From Pluralibacter sp. UBA7423 (GTDB lineage Bacteria > Pseudomonadota > Gammaproteobacteria > Enterobacterales > Enterobacteriaceae), in assembly GCA_002470465.1 (NCBI GenBank), contig DKMD01000037.1, forward strand, positions 1 to 64,000: a stretch of DNA of 64,000 nt, written 5' to 3'. Numbering within the stretch: the first letter of the stretch is position 1; the number at the start of each line of letters is the position of its first letter. The position numbers were made by a program, and so were the translations under genes. This document shows, piece after piece, positions 1 to 11,674 of this stretch. Below the pieces are notes generated by a model that did no database searches, was not told the origin of the DNA, and saw nothing but the letters and a program-made list of their open reading frames with translations.

Positions 1-33
1 GCTGCTGGAGTGTTTTGCCACACCTTACTTCGG

Positions 34-612
34 TTAAACAGCTTGCTCTATCTGTTCATCCAGCAGTTGTGGAGATATATCGGCACCTTCGCCGGAAAGT
101 TTACGTCTTTTTACTGCTCGCGATGGCGGCTGGCAAAGGCTGCACACAAAGCTCCCTACGGGCTGGTGAGCATGGGTGATGAAATTGCCGCCACAGCTGT
201 TGCAGCCGCTGAGTTCCAGCATGCCGCTCTCCACAAAACGCACCAGGGTCCAGGCGCGGGTCAGGGCTAAAATTGGCCCATCTTCCTGCTGCGGGCACTG
301 TTCGAGGTAGAGACGGTAGGCTTTAATTACGGCGTCAACGCCGTTGCACAAACCGGTTTTCAACAAATACTGCCAGGCGTTACAGAACATGGAAGAGTGA
401 ATATTCTGCTCCCAGGTCATAAACCAGTCGGTTGAGAACGGCAGCATGCCTTTTGGCGGCGGGCTCCCGCGCAGCTCTTTATACAGCTTGATGAGGCGGC
501 CGCGGCTTAACTGCGTTTCGCTTTCGAGCATCTGTAAACGCGCGCCAAGCGTGATCAGCTCCATTGCCAGTTGTATGTCGCGGGCTTCCTGAACAATGCT
601 TTTTTCGCTCAT
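34..612 (-). CDS. flhC: Flagellar transcriptional activator FlhC
   Basis: FlhC is the zinc-binding subunit of the FlhD4C2 complex, the class 1 master activator of class 2 flagellar operons read by sigma-70. The 192-aa protein has the family's usual length and keeps the four zinc cysteines C137, C140, C157 and C160. It lies 2 nt downstream of flhD in one operon. The next gene in E. coli, motA, would lie beyond the left edge of the window. Identity is certain from near-collinear similarity to enterobacterial FlhC. Confidence 0.98.
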   Translation of the reverse strand: MSEKSIVQEARDIQLAMELITLGARLQMLESETQLSRGRLIKLYKELRGSPPPKGMLPFSTDWFMTWEQNIHSSMFCNAWQYLLKTGLCNGVDAVIKAYRLYLEQCPQQEDGPILALTRAWTLVRFVESGMLELSGCNSCGGNFITHAHQPVGSFVCSLCQPPSRAVKRRKLSGEGADISPQLLDEQIEQAV

Positions 613-614
613 GA

Positions 615-965
615 TCAGGCCCTTTTCTTCCGTGCAGAGCCGTCTGCCTGGCTGGCTTCTTTTAATAAGCGTGTCGAGAGCAGGATACCGGTATGAATTT
701 GTTGCAGATCGTCAACCCGCGACTCCTGAGTGAGTCGGGTGATGGTTTGATGGCTATCAAAGCGGAATTGACAAACCAGCTGGTTAGTCTCCGCAATCTT
801 AACCATCTGAGGAAGCGTCAGTGCGCCGAGCGTGGTAGCCATCTCTTCGTTAATGCCGAGACGGAACATGGCAGAAGCTTTATCCTGACTAATCAAACGC
901 TGTGCAAGTAATAAATAAGACAAATTAATGTCATAAATATGCTTTAGCAACTCGGATGTATGCAT
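615..965 (-). CDS. flhD: Flagellar transcriptional activator FlhD
   Basis: FlhD is the partner of FlhC and helps the complex recognise class 2 flagellar promoters. The product is 116 aa. I chose the ATG at 965 because it gives the usual N-terminus (MHTSELLKH) and has a purine-rich GGGA about 6 nt upstream; an in-frame ATG at 974 would add three residues. The ending RKKRA matches the family. It is the first gene of the flhDC operon and follows a long control region. Confidence 0.98.
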   Translation of the reverse strand: MHTSELLKHIYDINLSYLLLAQRLISQDKASAMFRLGINEEMATTLGALTLPQMVKIAETNQLVCQFRFDSHQTITRLTQESRVDDLQQIHTGILLSTRLLKEASQADGSARKKRA

Positions 966-1710
966 TTTTCCCATCCCGAATAACCAACCATTATTTTATG
1001 CGGCAAGGCCGCACCCCGTGATGTCGCCGGGTAAAAAACCCGGTAAAGAAAGAAACGGCCAAAATGCATAGTTGACTTAGGCGCTGCAATTTTAAACAAT
1101 TCTTACAATTGACTAAGATTTTTCCTAATTCGACGCAACTCTACTCGCCAGTAATGACACATACAACGTGGCTTTACATTAAATTTGAAAATTATGTGAC
1201 GCACGTCACATAAATGAGCCATTTCATAACACCAAACCCATCAATTCCCATTGTCATTTGTGTAAAAAACGGTCAAATGTCAATTCTTTTTATTCCAGCT
1301 GAGTGAATAACGGTTAAGAACATGTTCTGTTGCTCTCTTTTTCAGCAACGAAAAATCCTTTCTCATGGGCAACGAAAAGATCACAAAATGAGCCATTCGC
1401 AATTTTGACCATACCTATAAAAAACAGTAGGTTATCAGTTTATATATTCCTGATAATTACAAAGAGAAATCATTAGCATTTTGTTAATCAATTTAAGGAA
1501 TTGGTTACGAGTTTATTATTTGCCTGGCGAATTTTAGATAAGTGCGTAAAAAATCAATGAACCCCGCCGGAAGCAGTTATTCTTAATATAAGAATAATTA
1601 ATGAATATCAGAGCGGCCTCACATTTCCGGGCAATGCCCCCTCTTGCGGAGCCGGTCTAAACAGGGTAAGAGAAATGAATGGGCGTTTTTCGCCACGTTA
1701 AGGAGGCACA
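966..1710. promoter_or_regulatory. flhDC / uspC divergent control region
   Basis: This 745-nt AT-rich gene-free stretch separates divergently transcribed flhDC and uspC. The flhD-proximal part (about 966-1060) would be the long flhDC mRNA leader, known in E. coli as a target of CsrA and several small RNAs. It contains a GC-rich hairpin-forming stretch near 1005-1045. A perfect CRP half-site pair lies at 1195-1210. The uspC side ends in a strong ribosome binding site (AAGGAGG) just before 1711. No ORF or insertion sequence was recognised. Confidence 0.75.
1195..1210. promoter_or_regulatory. CRP site upstream of flhDC
   Basis: The sequence reads TGTGA-N6-TCACA, an exact match to both CRP half-sites with the correct 6-nt spacer. 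E. coli flhDC is known to be CRP-activated from a single upstream site, so this fits catabolite control of motility. The distance of 230 bp to the flhD start is consistent with a long leader. Confidence 0.85.
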
Positions 1711-2139
1711 ATGACCTACACGCATTTGTTAGTCGCCGTTGCACCGACACCGGAAAGTCATAAACTCGTGAGCAAAGCGGTGTCCATCGCCCGCCCCGTT
1801 AACGCCCGTATCAGCCTGATCACCTCCTCCACCGACCCGGAAATGTATAACCAGTTCGCGGCGCCAATGCTGGAGAACCTGCGGGAACTAATGCAGGAGG
1901 AAACCCGACAGTTCCTCGACGAGTTGCAGGCCCGGGCCGATTACCCGATAGCTAACGCCACCATCGCCTGCGGCGAATTAAGCGAACACATCAGGGATTT
2001 CTGCCTGAAGCAGCAGGTGGATTTGGTTATCTGCGGGAACCACAATAAAACGTTCTTTGCGCGGGCGACGTGCAGCGCCAAAACCGTCGCGGGCAACAGC
2101 GGTGTAGATGTTCTGCTGGTCTCGCTGGAAAATGAGTAA
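1711..2139 (+). CDS. uspC: Universal stress protein UspC
   Basis: A UspA-family universal stress protein of 142 aa, cytoplasmic. It begins with the family's beta-strand pattern (YTHLLVAVAPTPES) and keeps the C-terminal strand ending in VDVLLVSLENE. In E. coli uspC (yecG) sits in the same place, between flhDC and otsBA, and has been linked to stress survival and motility. The start is supported by an AAGGAGG box 5 nt upstream. Family and position both support the name; the molecular role is not visible in the sequence. Confidence 0.95.
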   Translation: MTYTHLLVAVAPTPESHKLVSKAVSIARPVNARISLITSSTDPEMYNQFAAPMLENLRELMQEETRQFLDELQARADYPIANATIACGELSEHIRDFCLKQQVDLVICGNHNKTFFARATCSAKTVAGNSGVDVLLVSLENE

Positions 2140-2249
2140 CGGCTTCATCAACGATCGTACCGGATGGCAGCTACGCCTGACATCAGCATGAGGCGCATAT
2201 CTGACCACCAGGCCCGGCAAGCACAGCGTCGCCGAGCGGCTATCATTTA

Positions 2250-4479
<2,230 letters not shown>

Positions 4480-4540
4480 TTAATCAAACGTTAGCAGTGT
4501 AAGTATAGACAGTGTGACCGCCCTCGCCATTTTCAAACGA

Positions 4541-4566
4541 AAACGCCGGGGGAATTAGCCCCGGCG
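4541..4566 (-). terminator. Terminator of araFGH
   Basis: An 8-bp perfect stem (CGCCGGGG / CCCCGGCG) with a 7-nt loop is followed on the minus strand by GTTTTCGTTT. It lies 36 nt past the araH stop codon, as expected for a rho-independent terminator. Confidence 0.85.
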
Positions 4567-4601
4567 AAAGGTTAGGATTAAACTTAAAAGTTGGGGTGAA
4601 A

Positions 4602-5585
4602 TCAGGCCGTACGCTTCGCTTTTTGCTTGTAGCGGTCGAAAATCACCGCCGCCAGCAAAATCAGACCACGCACCACATATTGGGAAAAAGGCGAGATGTT
4701 CAGCAGGTTCATCGCATTTTCCACCGTTCCCAGGATCAGGATCCCCGCCACCACATACGAGATCTTGCCGATCCCGCCCTTAAGCGACACACCGCCCAGC
4801 ACGCAGGCGGAAATGACGATCAGCTCATAACCCATCGAGGTCATCGGCTGACCGCTGGTCATGCGCGAAGCCAGGATGATCCCCGCCGCCGCCGACACCA
4901 GTCCCGAAAGCACAAAGATGATGATTTTGGTGCGCACCACCGGCACACCCGCCAGACGCGCAGCTTCTTCATTTCCGCCTATGGCCAGCGTATTCCGGCC
5001 AAAAGTGGTTTTATTGAGCAGCAAACCGAACGCAGTCAGACAAACGACGGTGAGCCAGATAGGCGCGGGAAGTCCGAACCAGTTGGCGTATCCCAAAGTG
5101 AAGAAGCGCTCGTCCTCAATCCCGACCGCTTTACCATCGGAAATGATATACGCCAGACCACGCACGATTTGCATGGTGGCAAGCGTGGTGATCAGCGCAT
5201 TAATTTTCAGGCGGGCGATGACAAACCCGTTCACCAGGCCACTCAGTGCTCCCAGCAGCAGCCCGGCGAACACGCCCAGCCACAGGCTTTCTGAGAGATT
5301 AATCACTACCGCCGTCGTTACCCCGGCGCAGGCAATCACCGAAGCAACGGAAAGGTCAAAATCCCCCGACGCCAGGCAAAACAGCATGCCGCACGCCACC
5401 ATGCCGGACATCGAAATAGCGAGCCCCAGCCCCTTCATGTTGACGAAGCTTGCAAAGTTCGGCACAAAAATCGCACAGGCGAGGAACAGCACGGCAAATA
5501 CCACCAGCATGCCGTACTGATCCCAAATGCGCCCGACGCTAAACGCATTCCGGCGCGGGCCGGATGTCGTTACTGAAGACATCAT
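4602..5585 (-). CDS. araH: L-arabinose ABC transporter permease AraH
   Basis: Inner-membrane permease of the high-affinity L-arabinose importer AraFGH. The 327-aa protein is a BPD_transp_2 (carbohydrate uptake type 2) permease with about nine to ten hydrophobic segments and the conserved loop GGNEEAARLAGVPV, which contacts the ATPase. It lies 10 nt after araG. Two adjacent ATGs (5585 and 5582) are possible starts; the first matches the family N-terminus MMSS. Confidence 0.97.
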   Translation of the reverse strand: MMSSVTTSGPRRNAFSVGRIWDQYGMLVVFAVLFLACAIFVPNFASFVNMKGLGLAISMSGMVACGMLFCLASGDFDLSVASVIACAGVTTAVVINLSESLWLGVFAGLLLGALSGLVNGFVIARLKINALITTLATMQIVRGLAYIISDGKAVGIEDERFFTLGYANWFGLPAPIWLTVVCLTAFGLLLNKTTFGRNTLAIGGNEEAARLAGVPVVRTKIIIFVLSGLVSAAAGIILASRMTSGQPMTSMGYELIVISACVLGGVSLKGGIGKISYVVAGILILGTVENAMNLLNISPFSQYVVRGLILLAAVIFDRYKQKAKRTA

Positions 5586-5595
5586 TCACTCCTCA

Positions 5596-7110
5596 TCAGG
5601 CTACGGCCTGCGTGGTTTTAGGCATCGCCAGGCTCAGCGCCAGCTGTTCATTGGCGCTCTCATGGAGCAGCTCACCGGCAATCTCACCTTCACGCATGAC
5701 GATGATCCGGTCCGCCACGCCGAGCACCTCCGGTAGATCGCTTGAGGCAAATAGCACCGCTACGCCGGACGCCGCGAGCGCATAGATAACGTTGTAGATT
5801 TCATGTTTGGCCCCGACGTCAATGCCGCGCGTCGGCTCATCGAGCAGGATGACCTTCATCTCTTCTGACAGCCAGCGGCCAAGAATGGCTTTCTGCTGGT
5901 TGCCGCCGGAAAGATTCATGATGAGCTGCTCCGCTCCCGGCGTTTTGATATTGAGAGATCGGATATGGTGTGCCGCGTTGTCCGCCTCCCAGGCGTTGTT
6001 GATCAGGCATCCGGCGCGAATGTGCCTGCGCCGGGCGCTGATGTTGATGTTGTCGCGCACCGAATGCACCGGAATAATGCCATCCGCCTTACGGTCTTCC
6101 GGGCAGAGCATCATGCCGACCCGGATAGCCTCAGCGGGTTTGCGGATATCAACCGGCTTGCCGTCAATGCTCACCTGCCCTCCGGTTATTCGCGTTCCGC
6201 CGAACAGCCCTTTCATCAGCTCGCTTCGCCCGGCACCGACCAGGCCGAACAAACCAACAATTTCGCCGCTTTTCACTGACAGGCTGATGGGCTGGCGTAC
6301 ACCCGGTGCTTTAACATCGTCCAGCCGCAGCCTTTCGACGCCGTATTCACGCGGCTGCCAGCCGTAGATATCACCGATTTCACGCCCCACCATCGCCTGC
6401 ACCAGCAGGTCGTTATTGACCTGCGCCATGTCGTCAAACGTGCGAACGTAGCGCCCGTCTTTAAACACCGTAATGGCATCGCTGAGGGCAAAAATCTCCT
6501 CCATGCGGTGCGAAACATAAATAATGACGCGCCCTTCGTTACGCAATTCGCGGATAACGCGAAACAGGTTGTCGATTTCCCGCGCTGAGAGCGAACTGGT
6601 GGGTTCATCAAAGGCGATCACCTTGGCGTTGCGCGCCAGCGCCTTGGCAATTTCCACCATCTGCCACTGGCCAATGGAGAGATACTTCAGCGGGGTTTGC
6701 GGATCGATATCCAGCCCCAGATGTTCAAGCTGCAGTCCCGCTTCATAGTTAAGCAGCGAGCGATTAACGATCCCCCCCTTGTGCGGCATCTGCCCGAGGT
6801 AAATGTTTTCGGCTACCGTCATCTCCGGCACCAGATGCAGCTCCTGATAGATGATGGCCACCCCGGCATTCAGCGCGGCGGTCGTGTCGGTGAAGCTGAC
6901 CTCTTGTCCTTTCAGCGCCAGCGTCCCGGTGCTGGGCGCGTAGTTACCGCTCAAAATCTTCAATAGCGTAGATTTTCCGGCACCGTTTTCCCCCATCAGC
7001 GCATGAACCTGCCCGGCATAGCAGTCAAAGCTGATGTCGGTCAGAGCCTTCACGCCCGGGAAGGTTTTGCTGATGCCGCGAAACGAGAGATAAGGCTGCG
7101 ACTGTTGCAT
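5596..7110 (-). CDS. araG: L-arabinose ABC transporter ATP-binding protein AraG
   Basis: Tandem ATPase that powers L-arabinose import with AraH. The 504-aa protein holds two ABC domains. The first has Walker [10 protein letters not shown] at 40-48; the second has the signature LSGGNQQK and Walker [12 protein letters not shown] chose ATG 7110 ([10 protein letters not shown]), which gives exactly the E. coli AraG length; an upstream in-frame start would add six residues unlike the family. A 186-nt gap with repeats separates it from araF. Confidence 0.97.
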   Translation of the reverse strand: MQQSQPYLSFRGISKTFPGVKALTDISFDCYAGQVHALMGENGAGKSTLLKILSGNYAPSTGTLALKGQEVSFTDTTAALNAGVAIIYQELHLVPEMTVAENIYLGQMPHKGGIVNRSLLNYEAGLQLEHLGLDIDPQTPLKYLSIGQWQMVEIAKALARNAKVIAFDEPTSSLSAREIDNLFRVIRELRNEGRVIIYVSHRMEEIFALSDAITVFKDGRYVRTFDDMAQVNNDLLVQAMVGREIGDIYGWQPREYGVERLRLDDVKAPGVRQPISLSVKSGEIVGLFGLVGAGRSELMKGLFGGTRITGGQVSIDGKPVDIRKPAEAIRVGMMLCPEDRKADGIIPVHSVRDNINISARRRHIRAGCLINNAWEADNAAHHIRSLNIKTPGAEQLIMNLSGGNQQKAILGRWLSEEMKVILLDEPTRGIDVGAKHEIYNVIYALAASGVAVLFASSDLPEVLGVADRIIVMREGEIAGELLHESANEQLALSLAMPKTTQAVA

Positions 7111-7200
7111 ATGCACTCCAGAGAACACGAATCCACTTCTGTATGGCTTCTTTTGTCGGGTGACGCTTCAGCGTGGCTCTGTCTGATGCCCTCACCCCGG

Positions 7201-7221
7201 CCCTCTCCCACAGGGAGAGGG
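7201..7221. repeat. Short GC-rich inverted repeat (CCCTCTCCC family)
   Basis: A perfect 9-bp inverted repeat (CCCTCTCCC / GGGAGAGGG) with a 3-nt loop lies between araF and araG. The same motif occurs twice between tcyJ and dcyD (27439-27509). It looks like a dispersed palindromic repeat, and as a stable RNA hairpin could protect araF mRNA from 3' decay. Confidence 0.75.
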
Positions 7222-7260
7222 AGAACACACTAAAAAAACGGCGTTTTTTGCTGTTTACCT

Positions 7261-7289
7261 TGCCCGGTAAGCGCCAGCGCCACCGGGCA
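7261..7289. repeat. REP-like palindrome downstream of araF
   Basis: The half-stems TGCCCGGT and ACCGGGCA enclose 13 nt. This is a short member of the REP-like family also seen at 11190-11279, 18733-18810, 35225-35316 and 50691-50755. It sits 8 nt past the araF stop, where it could stabilise the binding-protein message relative to araGH. Confidence 0.7.
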
Positions 7290-7296
7290 ATTCAGA

Positions 7297-8277
7297 TCAC
7301 AGTCCTTTCTTCGCCAGCTCTTCTTTAAAGTTGTCGCGGGTGATCAGCACCACGTCGGTCACTGCGGTAAACTTTGGCGGCTCTACCTTTTTCTGCACCC
7401 AGTTGTAGAGCATTTCGCTGGTTTTATAGCCGTGCACGTCCGGGCTCGGCAGCAGGGAGCCGTAGAAGCCGGTCGCCTGCGCCTTAGAGAGTTCGTTCAC
7501 CGCATCCACGCCGTTAATGCCGATGCCAATCACGTCTGCCGCCTTAAAGCCCTGGCCTTCCGTTGCGCGCACGCCGCCGAGCACGGTGTTGTCATTCATG
7601 CCGAGGACCAGCCAGTGCTTCACGCCAGGATGCTGCACCAGCAGCGAGTTGCCGGCGTCGAACGCGCCAGGGATATCGTTGGATTTCGTCGGGACCTTAT
7701 AGATTTGCGCTTCAGGGAATCCGGCTTTTTTCAGCGCGTCCATTGAGCCGGTGGTGCGGCGACGTGCAGTGTCGAGCTCATCGGCGGTAATAGCCATCGC
7801 GCCGGTATCCTTCACGTCCCAGCCGCGTTTTTGCATCTCTTTATAGAGTTCATCCCCCTGACGCGCACCAATTTCGCTGGCCGCCATCATTACCAGCGGC
7901 ACCGTCTCCATCGGCTTGCCTTTGGCGTTGACGAACTGATCGTCGACGGTAATGACCTTCATGTCATAGCTGCGCGCTTTGGCCACGATCGCGGGCCCCA
8001 GTTTCGGGTCCGGCGTACAAATCACAAACCCTTTCGCCCCGTTGGCCGCCAGGCTGTCGATGGCGTTCAGCGTTTTTTCACCGTCGGGTACGGCAATTTT
8101 AATCACCTCGAACCCTAAATCTTTCCCGGCCTTATCGGCGAAACGCCATTCGGTCTGGAACCAGGGCTCCTCCGGCTGCTTCACCAGAAAACCGAGCTTC
8201 ATGTTTTCAGCGATAGCTGATTGTGACATAACCGCTGCAAGGCCAATGGCCGCCAGCGCTTTAGTGAATTTGTGCAT
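7297..8277 (-). CDS. araF: L-arabinose-binding periplasmic protein AraF
   Basis: Periplasmic receptor of the L-arabinose importer. The mature part is a type I (ribose/LacI-like) binding fold. The 326-aa precursor has a Sec signal peptide: positive HKFTK, a hydrophobic core and the likely cleavage site AIA|E after residue 23. I chose ATG 8277 because the 17 residues upstream in the same frame are not part of the family and would bury the signal peptide. It is the first gene of araFGH, which in E. coli is controlled by AraC and CRP. Confidence 0.97.
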   Translation of the reverse strand: MHKFTKALAAIGLAAVMSQSAIAENMKLGFLVKQPEEPWFQTEWRFADKAGKDLGFEVIKIAVPDGEKTLNAIDSLAANGAKGFVICTPDPKLGPAIVAKARSYDMKVITVDDQFVNAKGKPMETVPLVMMAASEIGARQGDELYKEMQKRGWDVKDTGAMAITADELDTARRRTTGSMDALKKAGFPEAQIYKVPTKSNDIPGAFDAGNSLLVQHPGVKHWLVLGMNDNTVLGGVRATEGQGFKAADVIGIGINGVDAVNELSKAQATGFYGSLLPSPDVHGYKTSEMLYNWVQKKVEPPKFTAVTDVVLITRDNFKEELAKKGL

Positions 8278-9170
8278 GGTTAACTCCGGCTCTAATGTTC
8301 TTTTCCACAGGGAAATTGAGAACAGCATTTTTTATTCAGCAGAAAAACAAGGCATTAGCGGCTTCACCCGTCTGCGCATTTGTGCTGAACCATTAATAGC
8401 GGGAAATTAATTATCCATAGGAGAGCGCCATCACACCGCAGAATTACAGTTAACGCGTACATAAACTCAGCGAAAAATGACATAAATAAAGGGCGAATTG
8501 TCAGACAATTCGCCCAGGGGATAGCAGAATAATCTATATCAGCAGTCGTGAGATCCTTATCTTACCAGCGGTAATAAATATGTTCCGCATGTTCCCGAAC
8601 GAAAGCTTCCTCTTCCGCCCCCCCGGCAGCCGCAGACAGATTGCGCAGAGAACCTCACCCGCCTTATCCTGCGTAGCAACAGGACGACAGCTTGCTTCAC
8701 GGGTTTCTTTTTAATATCAAATTTGGCCGCGGCTGGCCGTTAGCTATTTTAAACGGATATTGATCTGCCGCATTCTCTGCAAACAGCCTGAGAACGTCAT
8801 TAACGAAATACGATTAAAACATATCATATTACGCTCATCTAAAATGACGAATGATAATCCGATCGTAATTATAAAACTAACAAAGCCATATAATACTGTT
8901 AGATATAATGCCATTACCCGCTGTTTTTACGGATATTTTACTCGTTAATTACGAACTCATTAGCGCGTCATGTAACGAAGCGTAAATAATAACCTCCAGG
9001 CATTTTCTTATAATTATGGAGGGCGTATTCTGAAACCGGTCAGCGCACCAAAAGCGTTGTGGCCCGTAAAAAGTATTAACGCTGAATATCGTCGGGTTGT
9101 GTGGACAGAAAAAGTGTGAACCTTACGATTGCCGGCAGGTTTCGTAACTTCAGAAAATAAGGATATTGCT
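8278..9170. promoter_or_regulatory. araF / ftnB divergent intergenic region
   Basis: This 893-nt stretch without a convincing gene separates araFGH (minus) from ftnB (plus). It must carry the araFGH promoter, though I could not place AraC half-sites with confidence. It contains a perfect 10-bp inverted repeat at 8491-8515, described separately, and becomes strongly AT-rich from about 8720 to 9010. A small plus-strand reading frame (8760-8948) has no recognisable product and no ribosome binding site. Confidence 0.6.
8491..8515 (-). terminator. Orphan terminator-like hairpin
   Basis: A perfect stem GGGCGAATTG / CAATTCGCCC with a 5-nt loop is followed on the minus strand by TTTATTTAT, as in a rho-independent terminator. 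No annotated gene lies upstream on that strand (ftnB is on the plus strand), so the hairpin either ends an unknown transcript or is an operator-like palindrome. Confidence 0.55.
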
Positions 9171-9674
9171 ATGACGGTTCCGGGAATGGTTCAAAAACTC
9201 AATGTGCAAATGAACCTCGAGTTTTGTGCCTCAAATTTATACCTGCACCTGAGCGAATGGTGTGCCGATCACAAGCTGACCGCAACGGCTACGTTTCTGC
9301 GTTCACAGGCCCAGTCCAGCGTGACTCAAATGATGCGCGTGTTTGAATTTATGCGCAAAGCGGGTGCTTACCCGATGGTCAGAGAAACGGCCCCGGTGGA
9401 TGACCGCTGTTCAACACTTGAAGATCTGTTCATTAAAACGCTGGAGGAACATCATCAGCGCCGCAGCACTCTGAGCGCGCTAGTGCTGGAAGCCAAGGCC
9501 ATGCAGGATAACAGCACCCTGCGTTTTCTGACTCATCTTGAGAAAGAGCAATATCAGGATGGCGTGCTGCTGCAGGCAATCCTCGAAGAAGTGCGCAGTG
9601 CAAATAACGCAGGCTTGTGTATGCATCAGACCGACCAGCACCTGCTGAACGTCGTCAATCACCAGCAACACTAA
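9171..9674 (+). CDS. ftnB: Ferritin-like protein FtnB
   Basis: Non-haem ferritin-like protein of 167 aa, clearly FtnB (YecI) by its ending ([10 protein letters not shown]) and N-terminus ([11 protein letters not shown]). The start at 9171 follows an AAGGA box; the upstream in-frame extension is not conserved. Where FtnA has the ferroxidase pair E49-E50 and H53 (QEEMTHM), this protein has QSSVTQM, so the canonical dinuclear iron site is missing. E. coli FtnB has the same changes. It may act in iron or iron-sulfur cluster handling rather than bulk storage, which is inference. Confidence 0.95.
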   Translation: MTVPGMVQKLNVQMNLEFCASNLYLHLSEWCADHKLTATATFLRSQAQSSVTQMMRVFEFMRKAGAYPMVRETAPVDDRCSTLEDLFIKTLEEHHQRRSTLSALVLEAKAMQDNSTLRFLTHLEKEQYQDGVLLQAILEEVRSANNAGLCMHQTDQHLLNVVNHQQH

Positions 9675-9840
9675 CCCTTCAATGGGCGGCTTTAGCCGCC
9701 CGCTTCATGCTCGCATTTGTTAAATAAATGTAGCCAACAGTTTGTTTTTACAGCTGTTTATAAATCCGATCTCCCTCTCACTCAATATCATTACAAAATG
9801 TAATGATTTAGCCTTTCTTTATGGATGAGACAGGTGAGAC

Positions 9841-11184
9841 ATGATTACTCTTGAATTTGCGGTCATTATTTTATGCCTGCTGGTTGGCACCCGCTTTGGC
9901 GGGATGGGCCTGGGGCTTATCAGCGGAATCGGCTTATTTATCCTGAGTTTTGTTTTTGGCCTCCAGCCCGGCAAGCCGCCGGTGGATGTGATGCTGACTA
10001 TCCTTGCGGTGATTGGCTGTGCGGCCACGCTGCAAACCGCTGGCGGGCTTAACGTCATGATGCAATGCGCCGAAAAGCTGCTGCGTAAGCATCCGCAGCA
10101 CATCACGCTGCTGGCCCCGTTCACCACCTGGATGCTGACGTTTCTCTGCGGCACCGGGCATGTGGTCTACACCATGTTTCCGATTATTGCGGACATCGCG
10201 CTGAAAAAAGGCATTCGTCCGGAGCGCCCTATGGCCGTCGCTTCGGTAGCATCACAAATGGCGATCACCGCTTCACCCGTCTCCGTAGCTGTCGTGTCGT
10301 TAGTCTCCATTCTCGGCGCCCAGCACGGCATTGGCCATGCATGGAGCATTCTCGACATTCTGGCGGTGTCCGTGCCCGCATCGCTGTTTGGCGTAGCGAT
10401 CGCCGCACTCTGGAGCCTGCGCCGCGGGAAGGACCTGGCCGACGACCCTGCTTTTCAGGCCAAAATTCAGGATCCGAAGCAGCGTGAGTTTATCTTTGGC
10501 AGTACTGAAACGCTGCTCGACCAGCGCTTTAACCGCGAGGCTTACTGGTCAACCTGGATCTTTTTCGCCGGTATTCTGGTGGTGGTATTGCTTGGCGCCC
10601 TGCCGGACCTGCGTCCGGCCTTTGAAGTGAAAGGCAAGCTCGCCCCACTCTCCATGAATCTTGTGATTCAAATGATGATGCTGATCGCCGGGGCGGTGAT
10701 GCTGGTGGTATGTAAAGTCAATGCGGCAGCCATTTCCAACGGCGCGGTGTTCAAAGCCGGGATGGTAGCGATTTTCTCCGTGTTTGGCGTGGCGTGGATG
10801 AGCGACACCTTCTTCCAGTCGCATCTGCCGGAGCTGAAATCGGCGCTGGAAGGCGTAGTTCAGAATCACCCGTGGACCTACGCGATCGTGCTCTTTTTGG
10901 TATCGAAACTGGTGAACAGCCAGGCCGCCGCGCTGACCGCCGTCGCGCCAATGGGGCTGATGCTCGGCGTTGAGCCGAAAATGCTGATTGCTTTCTTCCC
11001 GGCAGCGTATGGCTATTTTGTTCTGCCGACGTACCCAAGCGATCTGGCCTGCATCGGGTTTGACCGCTCCGGCACGACCCGCATCGGAAAATTTATCATC
11101 AACCACAGCTTTATCCTGCCGGGCCTGATTGCGGTGAGCTGCGCCTGCGTGGCGAGCTATCTGCTGGTGGAAGCGTTGTATTAG
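9841..11184 (+). CDS. Anaerobic C4-dicarboxylate transporter, DcuA/DcuB family
   Basis: A 447-aa inner-membrane carrier with about ten to twelve hydrophobic segments. It shares the DcuB signatures LQPGKPPVDVML, LCGTGHVVYT and YPSDLACIGFDRSGTT, and ends with FIINHSFILPG. The family exchanges fumarate, malate or aspartate for succinate during anaerobic growth. The gene stands alone between ftnB and yecJ, where E. coli K-12 has no such gene. Family membership is secure; whether it works as DcuA, DcuB or a paralogue is unknown, so no symbol is given. Confidence 0.88.
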   Translation: MITLEFAVIILCLLVGTRFGGMGLGLISGIGLFILSFVFGLQPGKPPVDVMLTILAVIGCAATLQTAGGLNVMMQCAEKLLRKHPQHITLLAPFTTWMLTFLCGTGHVVYTMFPIIADIALKKGIRPERPMAVASVASQMAITASPVSVAVVSLVSILGAQHGIGHAWSILDILAVSVPASLFGVAIAALWSLRRGKDLADDPAFQAKIQDPKQREFIFGSTETLLDQRFNREAYWSTWIFFAGILVVVLLGALPDLRPAFEVKGKLAPLSMNLVIQMMMLIAGAVMLVVCKVNAAAISNGAVFKAGMVAIFSVFGVAWMSDTFFQSHLPELKSALEGVVQNHPWTYAIVLFLVSKLVNSQAAALTAVAPMGLMLGVEPKMLIAFFPAAYGYFVLPTYPSDLACIGFDRSGTTRIGKFIINHSFILPGLIAVSCACVASYLLVEALY

Positions 11185-11189
11185 GGCGT

Positions 11190-11279
11190 TGCCCGGTGGC
11201 CTGACGGTATCGGGTAGCGGCTTCGCCTTACCCGACCTACGGCTTTCTGTAGGCCCGTGCAAACGAGTGCCACCGGGCA
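11190..11279. repeat. REP-like palindromic element
   Basis: The outer half-stems TGCCCGGTGGC and GCCACCGGGCA bracket inner complementary pieces containing CCGACCTACGG and GTAGGCCCG. This 90-nt bipartite palindrome lies between the convergent dcu-like gene and yecJ, a typical place for BIME/REP-like elements. Confidence 0.8.
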
Positions 11280-11292
11280 TTTCTTACGAAGA

Positions 11293-11541
11293 CTAGTGAG
11301 TACTGCTTTCCTGCGGGGTGAACTTCAGCTCAATCAGGGCAATGGCCTTTTGAATTGCACGCTGGGTGACCGGATCGGCCCCGGCGGCACTGAAATCAAT
11401 TGCACGCAGCTGATTGGCCATTTTGTCGCGAACTTCAACCGGGGCGATAACGTCAATAACATCGAGGATTTGTTTGATCACCAGCTGGCAGGCGACAACG
11501 TCGGACACCAGCTCATCATTTGCAGTCAGGTTGTGAGACAT
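11293..11541 (-). CDS. yecJ: YecJ family protein (DUF2766)
   Basis: Small 82-aa cytoplasmic protein of unknown function. It is recognised as YecJ from the conserved middle ([18 protein letters not shown]) and C-terminus ([11 protein letters not shown]). E. coli yecJ also lies next to ftnB and yecR. Its start ATG is at 11541, divergent from the MFS gene. No catalytic motif is visible. Confidence 0.92.
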   Translation of the reverse strand: MSHNLTANDELVSDVVACQLVIKQILDVIDVIAPVEVRDKMANQLRAIDFSAAGADPVTQRAIQKAIALIELKFTPQESSTH

Positions 11542-11674
11542 AATTTACTCCTGTTTTTCAGAGCGCCATAGTAACCCGGTTTGCCGATGCCGAATAATAA
11601 AATCCCGCAAATCCGCCGTTGCGGTACGTTCCGCAATGCGCGTAAAGTGAGTAAAAATCCTGAAATGGCGTTTT

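Noticed and set aside
4596..5294. Plus-strand open frame of 232 codons opposite araH
   Set aside because: Antisense to araH, with His/Gln/Arg-rich composition typical of a reverse-frame artefact.
8760..8948. 62-codon plus-strand frame upstream of ftnB
   Set aside because: It lies in an AT-rich promoter region, has no Shine-Dalgarno sequence, and the Ile/Asn/Lys/Arg-rich product looks like non-coding DNA.
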